NCBI GenBank assembly: GCA_963824275.1
Contig: CAWGOT010000003.1
Location: forward strand, 1,364,001-1,428,000
Length of the DNA: 64,000 bases
Direction of reading: 5' to 3'
Source of the DNA: JANXQG01 sp963824275
GTDB taxonomy: Bacteria; Planctomycetota; Planctomycetia; Pirellulales; Thermoguttaceae
The translations under genes and the position numbers were made by a program. Below the pieces are notes generated by a model, which was not told the DNA's origin, did no database searches, and saw only the letters and a program-made list of their open reading frames with translations. Numbering within the stretch: the first letter of the stretch is position 1; the number at the start of each line of letters is the position of its first letter. Positions 17,540-26,953 of this stretch are shown one piece after another.

Positions 17540-18031
17540 ATGGCAGCCGAATCAGATTCTACACGCGGCGAGTTGATCGACAAAGTGGTCAAGATCCGCC
17601 GTTGCGCCGCCGTGGTCAAGGGAGGCCGCCGCTTCAGTTTCACGGCGCTGGTCGTCGTGGGCGACGGCCGCGGCAAGGTGGGCTGGGGCTACGGCAAGGC
17701 CAACGAGGTGCCGCCCGCGGTGGAAAAGGCCGTCAAGGACGGCACGCGGAAAATGCAGGCGATATGCCTGCAAGGCACGTCGATCCCGCACGTCGTCATG
17801 GGCCGCTTCGGGGCCTCCAGCGTGAAGCTGGTCCCCGCCGCCCCGGGCACCGGCGTGATTGCCGGCTCGGCGGTCCGCGCCGTTTGCGAAGCGGCCGGCA
17901 TCCACGACATCCTTACCAAGAGCTACGGCTCCACGAATCCACACAACCTGGCCAAGGCCGCCATCGAGGCCCTGGAGCAGCTCCGCACGCAATCGGAAGT
18001 CGAGCGGCTGCGGGGAGTATCGTTGTCATGA
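17540..18031 (+). CDS. rpsE: 30S ribosomal protein S5
   Basis: Accuracy-centre protein of the small subunit. 163 residues: dsRBD-like N-domain with VVKGGRRFSFTALVVVGDG and C-domain with VPAAPGTGVIAGSAVRAVCEAAGIHD and LTKSYGSTNPHNLAKAA. Its stop overlaps the rplO start (ATGA), so rpmD (L30), normally between them, is absent. Confidence 0.97.
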   Translation: MAAESDSTRGELIDKVVKIRRCAAVVKGGRRFSFTALVVVGDGRGKVGWGYGKANEVPPAVEKAVKDGTRKMQAICLQGTSIPHVVMGRFGASSVKLVPAAPGTGVIAGSAVRAVCEAAGIHDILTKSYGSTNPHNLAKAAIEALEQLRTQSEVERLRGVSLS

Positions 18032-18546
18032 ATCTGCACGAAGTCCATCAGGACGTCCACCGCAACAAGTCGCGCAAGCGGCTGGGCCGCGGCGTCGGCT
18101 CGGGCCTGGGCAAGACGGCCGGCAAAGGCCACAAGGGGCAGCGTTCCCGCCCCGGTTACAATGCCCTCTCCGTTTTCGAGGGCGGGCAGATGCCGCTGGT
18201 CCGCCGCATTCCCAAGCGGGGCTTCCACAACCAGTTCGCCCTGGAGGTGGCCGCCATCAACGTGGGCGACCTCCAGCGCCGCTTCGAAGCGGGCGAGGAA
18301 GTCAGCCCGGCCACGCTCAAGACCCGCGGCCTGGTCAAGGGCCAGTACGACTTGTTGAAGATCCTGGGCGACGGCGAGCTGACCAAGAGCTTGAAGATCT
18401 CCGCCCACCAGTTCAGCGCGTCGGCCAAGGAAAAGATCGAGAAGGCCGGCGGCCAGATTACCGTGTTGCCGGGCAAGAAGCCGGTGGTCAAGGTGGACAA
18501 GCGAAAGAGGAAAGCGGTCGCCGCGCCCGAGTGCGCCAGCCCCTGA
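18028..18546 (+). CDS. rplO: 50S ribosomal protein L15
   Basis: Late-assembly 23S-binding protein. Start at ATG 18028 overlapping rpsE. Family features: Gly-rich RKRLGRGVGSGLGKTAGKGH, QRSRPGYN, FEGGQMPLVRRIPKRGF and AHQFSASAKEKIEKAGG. 172 residues. Frame intact. Confidence 0.96.
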   Translation: MNLHEVHQDVHRNKSRKRLGRGVGSGLGKTAGKGHKGQRSRPGYNALSVFEGGQMPLVRRIPKRGFHNQFALEVAAINVGDLQRRFEAGEEVSPATLKTRGLVKGQYDLLKILGDGELTKSLKISAHQFSASAKEKIEKAGGQITVLPGKKPVVKVDKRKRKAVAAPECASP

Positions 18547-18567
18547 GTAAGAGAGGCAGGAAACTCC

Positions 18568-19964
18568 ATGTGGGAAAAAATTCGCGTCATTTTCACGATC
18601 CCCGAGTTGCGGCGGAAGATCCTCTTCACGCTGCTTTTGCTGGCGGTTTTTCGCATCGGATCGCACATTCCGCTGCCGGTCTTCGACCACGCGAAGTTCA
18701 GGAGCCAGGTTGAAGGCACGAGCGGCGGCGGAGACAACTCGACCTGATGACGCAGTGTCGACTTTCAGCGGCAGCCAGATCGGAGCAGGCCACGATTTTC
18801 GGCCTGGGCATCATGCCCTACATCTCGGCCTCGATCATCTTCCAGCTCCTGGCGAGCGTCTATCCGCCGCTGGAAAAACTGCAAAAGGAGGGCGAGACGG
18901 GGCGGAAGAAAATCAACGAATATACCCGCTACGCCACCGTGTTTCTCTGCCTGGGACAAAGCTGGGTCTATGCCGTTATCTCTCGTCCGGCGGCAGGAAC
19001 TGGTCAGTACCAGTTTCTCGCGATCCGCTGGATGCGGCCAGCGGCATGCAGTTTTCCTGGCATGATCGTCTCCGTCTTGACGATGACCGCCGGCACCGTC
19101 TTTCTCATGTGGCTGGGCGAGCAGATCGACGAGTACGGCATCGGCAACGGCATCAGCCTCCTGATCATGGGCGACATTCTCGCCCGGCTGCCGCACGGCC
19201 ATCTGGAAGGTCGCGCAGCCGATGATGGCCGGCGGCGGCCTGGAACTCGGCAGCAGCCGCGGCAAGATGGGCGTGGAAATGGTCCTGGTATTGATCGTGC
19301 TGTTCGTCGGCGTGATTGCCGGCGTGGTGCTCATCAGCCAGGGCCAGCGGCGGATCCCCACGCAAAGCGCCAAGCACGTCCGCGGCCGCAAGGTCTATGG
19401 CGGCACGCGCCAGTACCTGCCCCTGCGGGTCAATCAGGCCGGCGTCATGCCCATCATCTTCGCCAGCAGCCTGCTGCTTGTTCCCATGATTATTTTCGGC
19501 TGGCTGGCGAGCAAGCTTGCCAACGGCGGCTTCCTGACCGCCGCACATCGTTGCAGACCCTGGAGAGCCAGTTCCACCGCGGCGAGTCGTACATTTACAA
19601 CATTTTGTACATTGCCCTGATCTACTTCTTCTGCTACTTCTGGACCGCCATCACCTTCAATCCCAAGGACATGGCCGACAACCTGAAGAACTACGGCAGC
19701 TTCATCCCCGGCTATCGGCCCGGCCGCCGCACGGCCGACTACCTGGAAAAGGTGATGGTCCGCATCACCTATGTCGGGGCGGGCTTCCTTTCGATCGTGG
19801 CCATCATTCCCAGCGTGATTTCGACGAACATGGGCGTCGACTATTCGATCGCCGCCTTTTACGGCGGCACGAGCCTGTTGATCGCCGTGAGCGTGGCCTT
19901 CGACCTGGTGCAGAAGATCGACAGCCACCTCGTGATGCGGAATTACAAGGGATTGCTGGAATGA
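18568..19964 (+). CDS. secY: Protein translocase subunit SecY (multiple frameshifts)
   Basis: Central pore of the Sec translocon, ten membrane helices. Start MWEKIRVIFTIPELRRKILF at 18568 with AGGCAGGAAA before it. Conserved blocks appear in different frames: LRRKILF...FRIGSHIPLP, then STFSGSQIG, then QATIFGLGIMPYISASIIFQLL, EYGIGNGISLLIMGDILARLP, then LISQGQRRIPTQ and RQYLPLRVNQAGVMPIIFASS, and finally NPKDMADNLKNYGSFIPGYRPG to the end. At least four breaks (near 18735-18790, 19195 and 19545) are needed. SecY is essential, so sequence error is the likely cause. About 465 residues. Confidence 0.9.
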
Positions 19965-19999
19965 GCGGGTGATGAAGTGCGAATCGTATTGGTCGGTGC

Positions 20000-20818
20000 G
20001 TGGGAGTAGTTCCTGGCGTGGAAATCCTTCGATCCCCCCGAGAAATCGCCCAAATGCGAAAAGCGGGTCTCCTCGTGTGGGAGACCTTCGACATGGTCAA
20101 GAAACTGGTCAAGCCCGGCATGGCGACCCTTGAAATCGACGCTGCCATCGAGGATTTCTATCGCCGACACAATGCCGAGCCGCTGTTCAAGTTCTACCCC
20201 AATTCCACGGAAGGCGGCCCTCCCTTTCCGGCCGTTACCTGCATCTCGGTCAATCGCGAAGTCGTCCACGGCATTCCGGGCAAGCGGAAACTGGTGGAAG
20301 GCGACGTGGTGAGCGTCGATACGGGCTGCAAATATAACGGATGGTGCGGCGACGCGGCGGTGACGCTGCCGGTGGGAAAGGTCGATCCCGAGGTGCAGCG
20401 GTTGCTGGACGTAACCCGCGACGTGCTGCACCTGGCCATTCGAAGGATGGGGGAGCGGCGGTGGTGGAGCGAGGTGGCCGAGGAGATGCAGAACTTCGTC
20501 CGCAAGGCCGGCTTTTCCGTGGTGGAGGACTTTGTCGGCCACGGCATCGGCCGCAGCATGCACGAAGATCCGCAGGTGCCGAACTTCGTCAAACGCGGCT
20601 ACCGGCGAGGCCGAAACGACTTCCGCCTGTTGCCGGGCCGCGTGATCGCGGTCGAGCCGATGGTCAACATGGGCACGAAGGAGGTCCGCGTCCAGCCCGA
20701 CCAATGGACCCAGTCGACCGCCGACGGCAAGCCGAGCGCCCATTTCGAACACACGATTGCCCTCACCGAGTCGGGTCCGATGGTGCTGACCGCCGGGCCG
20801 AATGGAGAAAGTTGGTGA
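20000..20818 (+). CDS. map: Methionine aminopeptidase, type I
   Basis: Removes the initiator methionine from nascent proteins. GTG start at 20000. All five metal ligands of the pita-bread fold are in place: D in VSVDTG, D in GDAAV, H in VGHGIG, E in AVEPM and E in FEHTIAL, plus the substrate-site His in VVHGIPG. 272 residues, frame intact. It follows secY as in many operons, though adk, usually between them, is absent. Confidence 0.95.
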   Translation: MGVVPGVEILRSPREIAQMRKAGLLVWETFDMVKKLVKPGMATLEIDAAIEDFYRRHNAEPLFKFYPNSTEGGPPFPAVTCISVNREVVHGIPGKRKLVEGDVVSVDTGCKYNGWCGDAAVTLPVGKVDPEVQRLLDVTRDVLHLAIRRMGERRWWSEVAEEMQNFVRKAGFSVVEDFVGHGIGRSMHEDPQVPNFVKRGYRRGRNDFRLLPGRVIAVEPMVNMGTKEVRVQPDQWTQSTADGKPSAHFEHTIALTESGPMVLTAGPNGESW

Positions 20819-21117
20819 GGGGAGAACTGAGAGCACTACCCCCTACAGGAGCGTATTTTTCGGTTTGTATGATGCCAAGTCGTCCGCTGCCAAGCATTCG
20901 GCGGACCAACGGCAAAAATTTTGTCGGCCGGGGGCCTTGAAGGATTTGGCCCTTGTGCCTTATACTGATATACTTTGCCTCTTTCCGGGACCCTCAAGCA
21001 AGACGTGGGGCCGGGGGATTTGGCCTTGGAAGTCGTTTCGGAGCCTGACCTTGCGGCTGAGGTGTACTGTGCGGGTCAAGTTGGGAGCAACTTCCTAGAG
21101 AAACGGGGTGTCGAGCC
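20819..21117 (+). promoter_or_regulatory. map-rpmJ spacer with internal promoter candidate
   Basis: A 299-base gap where infA (IF-1) often sits; no infA-like frame is seen. It contains TTGAAG (20937-20942), 18 bases, TATACT (20961-20966), which may drive the alpha part of the operon. Confidence 0.4.
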
Positions 21118-21360
21118 ATGAAAGTCCGAGCCAGCGTAAAGCGAATTTGCGAACATTGCAAGATCGTCCGCCGTCGTGGCGTGATCTTTGTCGTCTGCAC
21201 CAATCCCCGTCACAAGCAGCGCCAGGGTTATGAAGCGATAACAAGTCGGCTGGGCAGCGGAAACGGAAGCACGCCGGCCGGGTTCCGGGTTGAACCAAGG
21301 AGTGTTGAAATATGCCGCGTTTGTTGGGTGTTGATATCCCGAACGATCGTCCGACCGTGA
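21118..21360 (+). CDS. rpmJ: 50S ribosomal protein L36 (stop missing)
   Basis: The smallest large-subunit protein, zinc-type: the ligands are C11, C14, C27 and H32 (ICEHCK ... VCTNPRH). The family sequence MKVRASVKRIC to HKQRQG ends at 21228, exactly 37 codons, but instead of a stop the frame continues 43 codons to 21360 and overlaps rpsM. The extra sequence has no family counterpart, so an indel or lost stop codon near 21229 is likely. Confidence 0.9.
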   Translation: MKVRASVKRICEHCKIVRRRGVIFVVCTNPRHKQRQGYEAITSRLGSGNGSTPAGFRVEPRSVEICRVCWVLISRTIVRP

Positions 21361-21696
21361 TCGCCTTGCAGTACCTGTACGGCGTGGGGCCGAAGGATCG
21401 CGCGCGAATTGTGCCACAAGGCGGGCGTCGACCCGCAGGCCCGGGCCAAGGAGCTTCGCGAGGACGAACTTGCCCGAATGGCCGCCCTGCTGGACAAGGA
21501 CTACGTGGTCGAGGGCCAGTTGCGGCGGCAGGTCAACCAGAACATCATGCGGCTGCGCGACATCGCCTGCTATCGGGGCATCCGCCACCGCCGCGGGCTG
21601 CCCGTTCGCGGCCAGCGGACCCGTACCAACGCCCGCACCCGCAAGGGGCCGAAGAAGACGGTCGCCGGCAAGAAGGGCGTCAAGGATCTGCGGTAG
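21312..21696 (+). CDS. rpsM: 30S ribosomal protein S13 (frameshift)
   Basis: Head protein contacting P-site tRNA and S19. Start MPRLLGVDIPNDRPTVIALQ and the helix-two-turn-helix LYGVGPKDRAR are in one frame; the rest (LCHKAGVDPQARAKELRE through LRDIACYRGIRHRRGLPVRGQRTRTNARTRKG) is in the next. The break lies in the CG run at 21399-21406; adding one CG restores RARELCHKAG. About 128 residues. Confidence 0.93.
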
Positions 21697-21768
21697 GCAG
21701 TCGTGATGTAGGATGGTCTTCCCAGGCCGTCCTACGGTTCCAGCACAGGAAATAGAGCGAGAAGCATC

Positions 21769-22175
21769 TTGGCAAATCCAAAACCACAATCCCAGCGCAG
21801 TCGGCGGCGCGGCGGAAAGTCCGCCGCAACGTCACGGTGGGCGTGGCCCATATCAAGGCCACGTTCAACAACACCACGATCACCATCACCGACACCAAGG
21901 GCGACGTGCTGTGCTGGGCCAGCGCCGGCACGAGCGGCTTCAAAGGCAGTCGCAAGAGCACGCCCTTCGCCGGCCAGATGTCCGCCCAGCAGGTCGCCGA
22001 CAAGGCGATCAAGTGCGGCATGAAAGAGGTCGACGTGAAGGTCCGCGGTCCGGGCAGCGGTCGCGAGAGCGCGATCACGGCCTTGCAGGCGGCCGGCCTG
22101 AAGATCAAGTCGATTGAAGATGTCACGCCCCTTCCGCACAACGGCTGCCGGCCCAAGAAGCGGCGGCGCGTGTAA
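21769..22175 (+). CDS. rpsK: 30S ribosomal protein S11 (frameshift)
   Basis: Platform protein near the E site. TTG start at 21769 (MANPKPQSQRSRRRGG). The frame breaks near 21819, where adding one A to the AAA run gives GGKVRRNVTVGVAHIKATFNNT. Conserved blocks GDVLCWASAGTSGFKGSRKSTPFAGQ, GPGSGRESAITAL and TPLPHNGCRPKKRRRV follow. About 135 residues. Confidence 0.93.
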
Positions 22176-22226
22176 GCGAATTTCGTGCTTTGTATCGACC
22201 CTGGACAACTTACCCGTTTAAGACTT

Positions 22227-22854
22227 ATGGCCCGTCAAATCTCACCTGTCTGCCGGCTCTGCCGCCGCGAGGGAATGAAGCTTTTCCTCAAGGGCACCCG
22301 GTGCGACACGCCCAAGTGCTCGTTCGAGCGGCGCGAAGTCGCCCCCGGGCATGACCACCGGCCGCCGCGGCAAGGCGACGGAGTATGCCACCCACCTCCG
22401 CGAGAAGCAGAAGGTGAAGCGCTACTACGGCGTCCTGGAACGGCAGTTCCGCAAGTATTTCCACCAGGCCGAGCGGACCAAGGGCCACACGGGCGACGCC
22501 CTGATGGTGCTCTTGGAACGCCGCTTGGACAACATCGTCGCCCGGCTGGGCCTGGCCCAGTCGCGGGCCCAGGCCCGCCTGATGGTCACCCATTGCCACA
22601 TTACCGTCAACGGCCGGCTGGTCAACATCCCCAGCTACCTGGTTCGTCCCGGCGACGTGATCCGGATCAAGGCCCGCACCAAGAGCCAGACCTTGGCCCA
22701 GGCCAACCGGGCCGCCCAGGGCCGGGAACTGCCGGAATTCCTCAGCCTGACGGAAGCCCCGGAGATTGAGGGCCACGTGCTCCGCATGCCGGAAGCGGCC
22801 GACGTTTCGCTCCCGGTGCAGACCCAGTTGATCGTCGAGCTTTGCTCCAAGTAA
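22227..22854 (+). CDS. rpsD: 30S ribosomal protein S4 (frameshift)
   Basis: Primary 16S-binding protein. Start at ATG 22227 with a zinc-type N-terminus (CRLCRREG and RCDTPKC). The frame breaks in the C run near 22345; removing one C joins FERREVAPG to MTTGRRGKATEYATHLREKQK. The S4 RNA-binding domain is clear (LERRLDNIVARLGLAQSRAQARLMVTHCHITVNG). About 209 residues. Confidence 0.93.
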
Positions 22855-22882
22855 ACAGAGAATTGGTTCGGAGGCTATTTCC

Positions 22883-23878
22883 ATGCGTATTCGTTGGCGC
22901 GGACTCGAGTTGCCCAGCAAGTTGCTTGCGGATCGTTCGTCCCTCTCGGGCACCTACGGCAAGTTCACGGTCGAACCGTTCGAGCGCGGGTTCGGCGTGA
23001 CCATCGGCAACAGCTTGCGCCGCATCCTTCTTTCCAGCCTGGAAGGGAGCGCGGTGACCCAGATCAAGCTGCACGGCGCCCAGCACGAGTTCACCACGCT
23101 GCCCGGCGTGCTGGACGACGTGACCGACATCGTGCTCAACGTGAAATCGCTGGTGGTCAAGAACCACAGCGAGCAGACCAAGGTGGTCCGCATCGAGAAG
23201 AGCACCCGCGGCGTGATCACGGGGGCCGACGTCAAGACCGACGACCAGGTCGAGGTCATCAACCGCGACCACGTGATCGCCACCCTCACCGAGGACGTGC
23301 CGTTCCTGCTGGAGATGGTGATCGAGAACGGCCGCGGCTACGTGCCCGCCACGGAGCAATCGCAGGCCCAGGAGATCGGCATCATCCCGCTGGACGCCGC
23401 CTTCAGCCCTGTGACCCGCGTCCGCTACGAGGTCGACGAGACCCGCGTCGGCCAGAAGACCAACTACGACCGCCTGGCGATCGAGATCTGGACCAACGGC
23501 TCGGTGAATCCGGAGATGGCCCTGGTCGAATCGGCCAAGATCCTCCGCAAGCACCTCAATCCGTTCATCCAGTACCAGGAGCTCGGCCCCATGGTGCATA
23601 CCGAGACGCGGGCCCTCGGCGGCGGAGCGCTCGATCCGGCCACCGAAATCAAGCTGGCCATGAGCCTGGCCGAGTTGGACCTCTCCGTGCGGGCGACCAA
23701 CTGCCTGGAGTCGGAGGCGATCACGACGGTCCGCGACCTGGTTTCCCGCACGGAAACCCAGTTGCTGGAAGTGCGGAACTTCGGCGAGACGACCCTCCAG
23801 GAGGTTCGCGAGAAGCTGGCCGACATCGGCCTCCGCCTCGGCATGCGGCTGCCGCCGGTCGCCGCGGGAACGATCTGA
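22883..23878 (+). CDS. rpoA: DNA-directed RNA polymerase alpha subunit
   Basis: Scaffold of RNA polymerase assembly and target of activators. 331 residues: N-terminal dimerisation domain with FTVEPFERGFGVTIGNSLRRILLSSL and EDVPFLLEMVIENGRGYVPA, a linker, then the C-terminal domain (ELDLSVRATNCLESEAITTVRDLVSRTETQLLEVRNFGETTLQEV) that binds UP elements. Frame intact; rplQ follows after 24 bases. Confidence 0.97.
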   Translation: MRIRWRGLELPSKLLADRSSLSGTYGKFTVEPFERGFGVTIGNSLRRILLSSLEGSAVTQIKLHGAQHEFTTLPGVLDDVTDIVLNVKSLVVKNHSEQTKVVRIEKSTRGVITGADVKTDDQVEVINRDHVIATLTEDVPFLLEMVIENGRGYVPATEQSQAQEIGIIPLDAAFSPVTRVRYEVDETRVGQKTNYDRLAIEIWTNGSVNPEMALVESAKILRKHLNPFIQYQELGPMVHTETRALGGGALDPATEIKLAMSLAELDLSVRATNCLESEAITTVRDLVSRTETQLLEVRNFGETTLQEVREKLADIGLRLGMRLPPVAAGTI

Positions 23879-23902
23879 GTAAACTAGAAGAAGAATACGA
23901 TC

Positions 23903-24559
23903 ATGCGACACCGACGTAAAGGCCGCAAGCTGGGCCGCATCCCGAGCCACCAACGCGCCCTGTTGAGGAGCCTGGCCAGCGCCCTGATCCTGACGGAAAT
24001 GGATTACGACATCCTTCCCGACGACCTCCGGCCGAAGAACAAGCCCAAGGTCAAGGGCCGCATCATAACCACTATCCAGAAGGCCAAGGAAGTTCGCCCG
24101 CTGGTCGAGCGGTGTGTGACGATCGCGATCCGCGCCTTGCCGCAGCTCGAGGCCGCCGCCAGGCTGGAGCCCGCCGGCGAGCGGAACAGCGAAGAGTGGC
24201 GGAAATGGCGGCAGGGGCCCGGCTGGTCCGAGTGGAACCAGACGATTGCCCCGGTGCTTGCGGCCCGCCGCCGGACGATGCAGCTTTTGGGCAACAAGCA
24301 GGCCGTGCAGATTCTCTTTGACGACATCGCGCCCCGCTTCACGGAACGGCACGGCGGCTACACCCGCGTGCTTCGCCTGGCCAAGCCGCGCCTGGGCGAC
24401 GCCGGCGTGCGCGCCGTCCTGGAGTTCGTCGGCACCCACGATCGCAAGCGCCGCAAGGCGGCCAAGCCCTCCTTCGAGAGCGACGCACCTGCGACGAGTG
24501 CGCCTGCCCAGACGCCGGAGCCGGAAACGAGTGCGGAGGAAACGAGTGCCGCCGAGTAA
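23903..24559 (+). CDS. rplQ: 50S ribosomal protein L17, extended
   Basis: Tunnel-exit-side 23S protein. The start MRHRRKGRKLGRIPSHQRALLRSLASALI is typical. Compared with the usual L17 of about 120 residues this one has 218: an insertion of roughly 40 residues in the middle (around ERNSEEWRKWRQGPGWSEWNQ) and an Ala/Thr/Glu/Pro-rich tail after GTHDRKRRKA. The core end TRVLRLAKPRLGDAGVRAVLEFVG is conserved. Last gene of the operon. Confidence 0.95.
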   Translation: MRHRRKGRKLGRIPSHQRALLRSLASALILTEMDYDILPDDLRPKNKPKVKGRIITTIQKAKEVRPLVERCVTIAIRALPQLEAAARLEPAGERNSEEWRKWRQGPGWSEWNQTIAPVLAARRRTMQLLGNKQAVQILFDDIAPRFTERHGGYTRVLRLAKPRLGDAGVRAVLEFVGTHDRKRRKAAKPSFESDAPATSAPAQTPEPETSAEETSAAE

Positions 24560-24561
24560 AG

Positions 24562-24738
24562 CACGAAATCCGAAACCCTGTCACAAATCCGAAATCCGAA
24601 ATTCGAAATCCGAAACAAATCTCAAGGGTCATAAAAGATCAAAACAACAGACTCCCCGCCGTGCGCCCGTTTGGAGAATTTGGATTTTTTGAATTGGAAT
24701 TTGTTTCGGATTTCGGATTTCGAATTTCGGATTTGTGA
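24562..24738. repeat. CCGAAATCC inverted repeat (family E), copy 2
   Basis: Arms 24581-24620 and 24699-24738 are inverted copies with about two mismatches in 40 bases. The repeat begins three bases after the rplQ stop and ends just before the next gene. Same element type as 10494-10651. It may end the ribosomal transcript through its long hairpin. Confidence 0.85.
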
Positions 24739-24741
24739 TTC

Positions 24742-25311
24742 TTGAGCGGTTTCGATTTCACCCAGCATGTCGCTCGCGTCTGCGCGGACATGGTCGCCCG
24801 CCTGGACGAGTTCCGCCACATCGACATGTCGCGCGTGGCCGTCAGTTTCCGCCAGACCCGCAAGCGGATGACGCACGGGCTGTACGCCTCCTTGACGCCC
24901 TTGCGGTTCGCCGGCGGCCAGACGCACTGCCTTCGCCGAGGGCGGAAGTATGCGATGCAGCGGGTCGAGGTCGACGGCCGCGAGATGCTCTACCTCTTGA
25001 ACTTCTACCTTCCGCGGTTCCTCGATCTTCCCTTCCGCGAGAAGCTGACGACGATCGCCCACGAGCTCTTGCACATCGGCCCTCATTTCGACGGCGACCT
25101 GCGGCGCTTTGCCGGGCGGTGTTATGCCCACAGCCATTCGCATCGCGAATTCGACGCCCAGGCCGAGCAGTTGGCCCAGCGCTGGCTTGCCGCAGGGCCG
25201 GAGCAGTCGCTGTACGCCTTCCTGCACTTGGACTTCCCGCGCTTGCACGCCTTGCATGGGCGGATCTACGGGCGGCGGATCGCCGCGCCGAAACTGCTGC
25301 CGGAAAAGTGA
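24742..25311 (+). CDS. Putative zinc metallopeptidase
   Basis: A 189-residue protein with an HExxH zinc motif (TIAHELLHIGPHFDGDLRRFAG; the first part AHELLH near residue 110) and a later His/Glu-rich stretch HSHSHREFDAQAEQLA that could give the third ligand. It resembles the group of putative phage-type metallopeptidases. No signal peptide, so likely cytoplasmic. The TTG start at 24742 directly abuts the repeat; an internal ATG at 24793 (MVARLDEF) is an alternative. Substrate unknown. Confidence 0.65.
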   Translation: MSGFDFTQHVARVCADMVARLDEFRHIDMSRVAVSFRQTRKRMTHGLYASLTPLRFAGGQTHCLRRGRKYAMQRVEVDGREMLYLLNFYLPRFLDLPFREKLTTIAHELLHIGPHFDGDLRRFAGRCYAHSHSHREFDAQAEQLAQRWLAAGPEQSLYAFLHLDFPRLHALHGRIYGRRIAAPKLLPEK

Positions 25312-25406
25312 ATGACAGAAATATGAATGACAGAAAAATAGTCGCTGAGCCGAGAACGCCGTCACCGCTTCTGGACTGTATTTCTGTCAATCATCTTTCT
25401 GTCATT
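25311..25406. repeat. AATGACAGAAA inverted repeat (family D-like), copy 3
   Basis: Arms AATGACAGAAATATGAATGA... (25311-25340) and the inverse ending TCTTTCTGTCATT (25379-25406) flank about 38 bases. The left arm overlaps the metallopeptidase stop and the right arm reaches into the end of the convergent LRR gene, so it may act as a two-way terminator. Confidence 0.75.
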
Positions 25407-26831
25407 GGATCTGGAGGTTCTGGCGGCGACCAAAAGACCGTGCAGTTCGGCAATGCCTCCTCGAGGCTGCGTTCGCCCTCCTCGGTCACGGAAGTGCCGT
25501 CCAAACGGAGTTCGTGCAGGTCCTTCAAAGACTTTAGCGATTCGAGCCCGGCGTCCGTAACCTTAGTGCCGAAGAGCCCGAGATACTCCAGTTTCTTCAA
25601 GGACCTGAGCGATTCGAGTCCGGCGTCGGTGATCTTGGTTGCGGAGAGATCAAGGCGGGAGAGCATTTCCATCCGGCCGATGATGGGCATTGCGGCGTCG
25701 TCGATCTGCGTAAACGAGAACGTCCAGAACACCGATTTCCACCGACTTCTGCAGGTGGCCCAGGCCGGCGCTCGTGATCTTGCCGCACAGAGAGAGCTCG
25801 TGGAGATGACTCGTTCCCTCCAGATCGGCCATTGACGCGTCGTCGAACTGATCGTCCTGCACGGTCAGGCTTTCCAGCGATCTGAGGCCGGCCAGCCCAT
25901 TGATTCTCCAATAGGTCGGCGGGACCGGGATCCGACCCGTGTTTAGTCTGGCATTCAAGGCGCGCAGCCGCGGGAGCGGCGGCAACTCGACGCTTTGGCG
26001 ATCGTCGCTCCACTCGAGCTCGATCGCTTCGAGTGCGGGCATCGGCGGCATAATTGCCGTGCGTCCACCCGACGGCGGCAAGATCCGTAACAGGAGCAGC
26101 CGGCGCAGCTTCACGACCTCCTGCAGATCGTCTCCCCGCGCATAGACGGCATGAAGTCGGGTGAACAACTCGTCGTACCGCTCTTCGCCCAAGATGGGGA
26201 GCAGCCAGTCGGGGCCTTCCGACTGCCAGTCGTCTCTCTCGTCAAGGTTGCCCCACGGGTTCTTCTCGTCGCGCTGCAGCCATTCATAGAGCTTACATTC
26301 CTCGATGTGCTCTTTTCGCCGGATTGCATAGAAACTCAATCCGAGGGCTACGAGGGTCACGAACGCCAATAGTTCGCGCAGGTGGAACTGAAAGCAAGAC
26401 TGTCGCCTGCGCCTGCGCGCCTCGATCAGAACTCCCGCTAGCGCAAGGACGCCGATGCACACCGCGATGTTCCCTGCCAAGGCAAGCCCATGAAATTCGA
26501 TGATCCCGTGCGGAAGATCCCAAGGCGAGAGCCTTACCATGCTGCGGGAACCAACAGCGGTCGGCACAGAAGCGGCGTCGACGCCCCAGGTTTCTCGGCG
26601 CAAGCAGGTTAGCGGCCAGCCGTGTTCGTAATGCGCGCTGAAATAGGGATGAAAGCTGCCGCTCGTAAGATCGAGATACACCACCCTCCACCCCGGCACG
26701 TTCGCCAGCAGGAGCACGGCCAGAACGGGGATCAAGAGCAGGAGCGTCGATCGATGCGGGCGCAAGCTGACCGCCCGAAACGACTTCCACCAGGAACCGG
26801 CGCACGTGTCGAAGATCCGCAGAGGTTTCAC
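25391..26831 (-). CDS. Leucine-rich-repeat membrane protein (frameshifted)
   Basis: N-terminal membrane segments (LLLLIPVLAVLLLANVPGW near residue 30; LALAGNIAVCIGVLALAGVLI; LLAFVTLVALGLSFYAI) precede a cytoplasmic or surface region with leucine-rich repeats such as LSRLDLSATKITDAGLESL and LEYLGLFGTKVTDAGLESL, a style common in planctomycetes. I start at GTG 26831, seven bases after GGAGG. The frame breaks near 25730, where EIGVLD should continue into VFWTFSFTQIDDAAM. About 480 residues. Role unknown; LRRs suggest protein binding. Confidence 0.7.
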
Positions 26832-26953
26832 GGCATTGCCCTCCTCCCGGTATGATACACCCGCCGCGGGCAAACTGAAAGGCTCGATTGAAAGAGGAAT
26901 AGCAGTTAAGTTCTGACCTTGCGGTTCTCCCGAGGTTGGTCATCGTCTTGTCG

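Noticed and set aside
9082..24500. Long open frames on the minus strand across the ribosomal operon
   Set aside because: They are mirror frames caused by high GC; conserved ribosomal proteins occupy the plus strand and the minus products match nothing.
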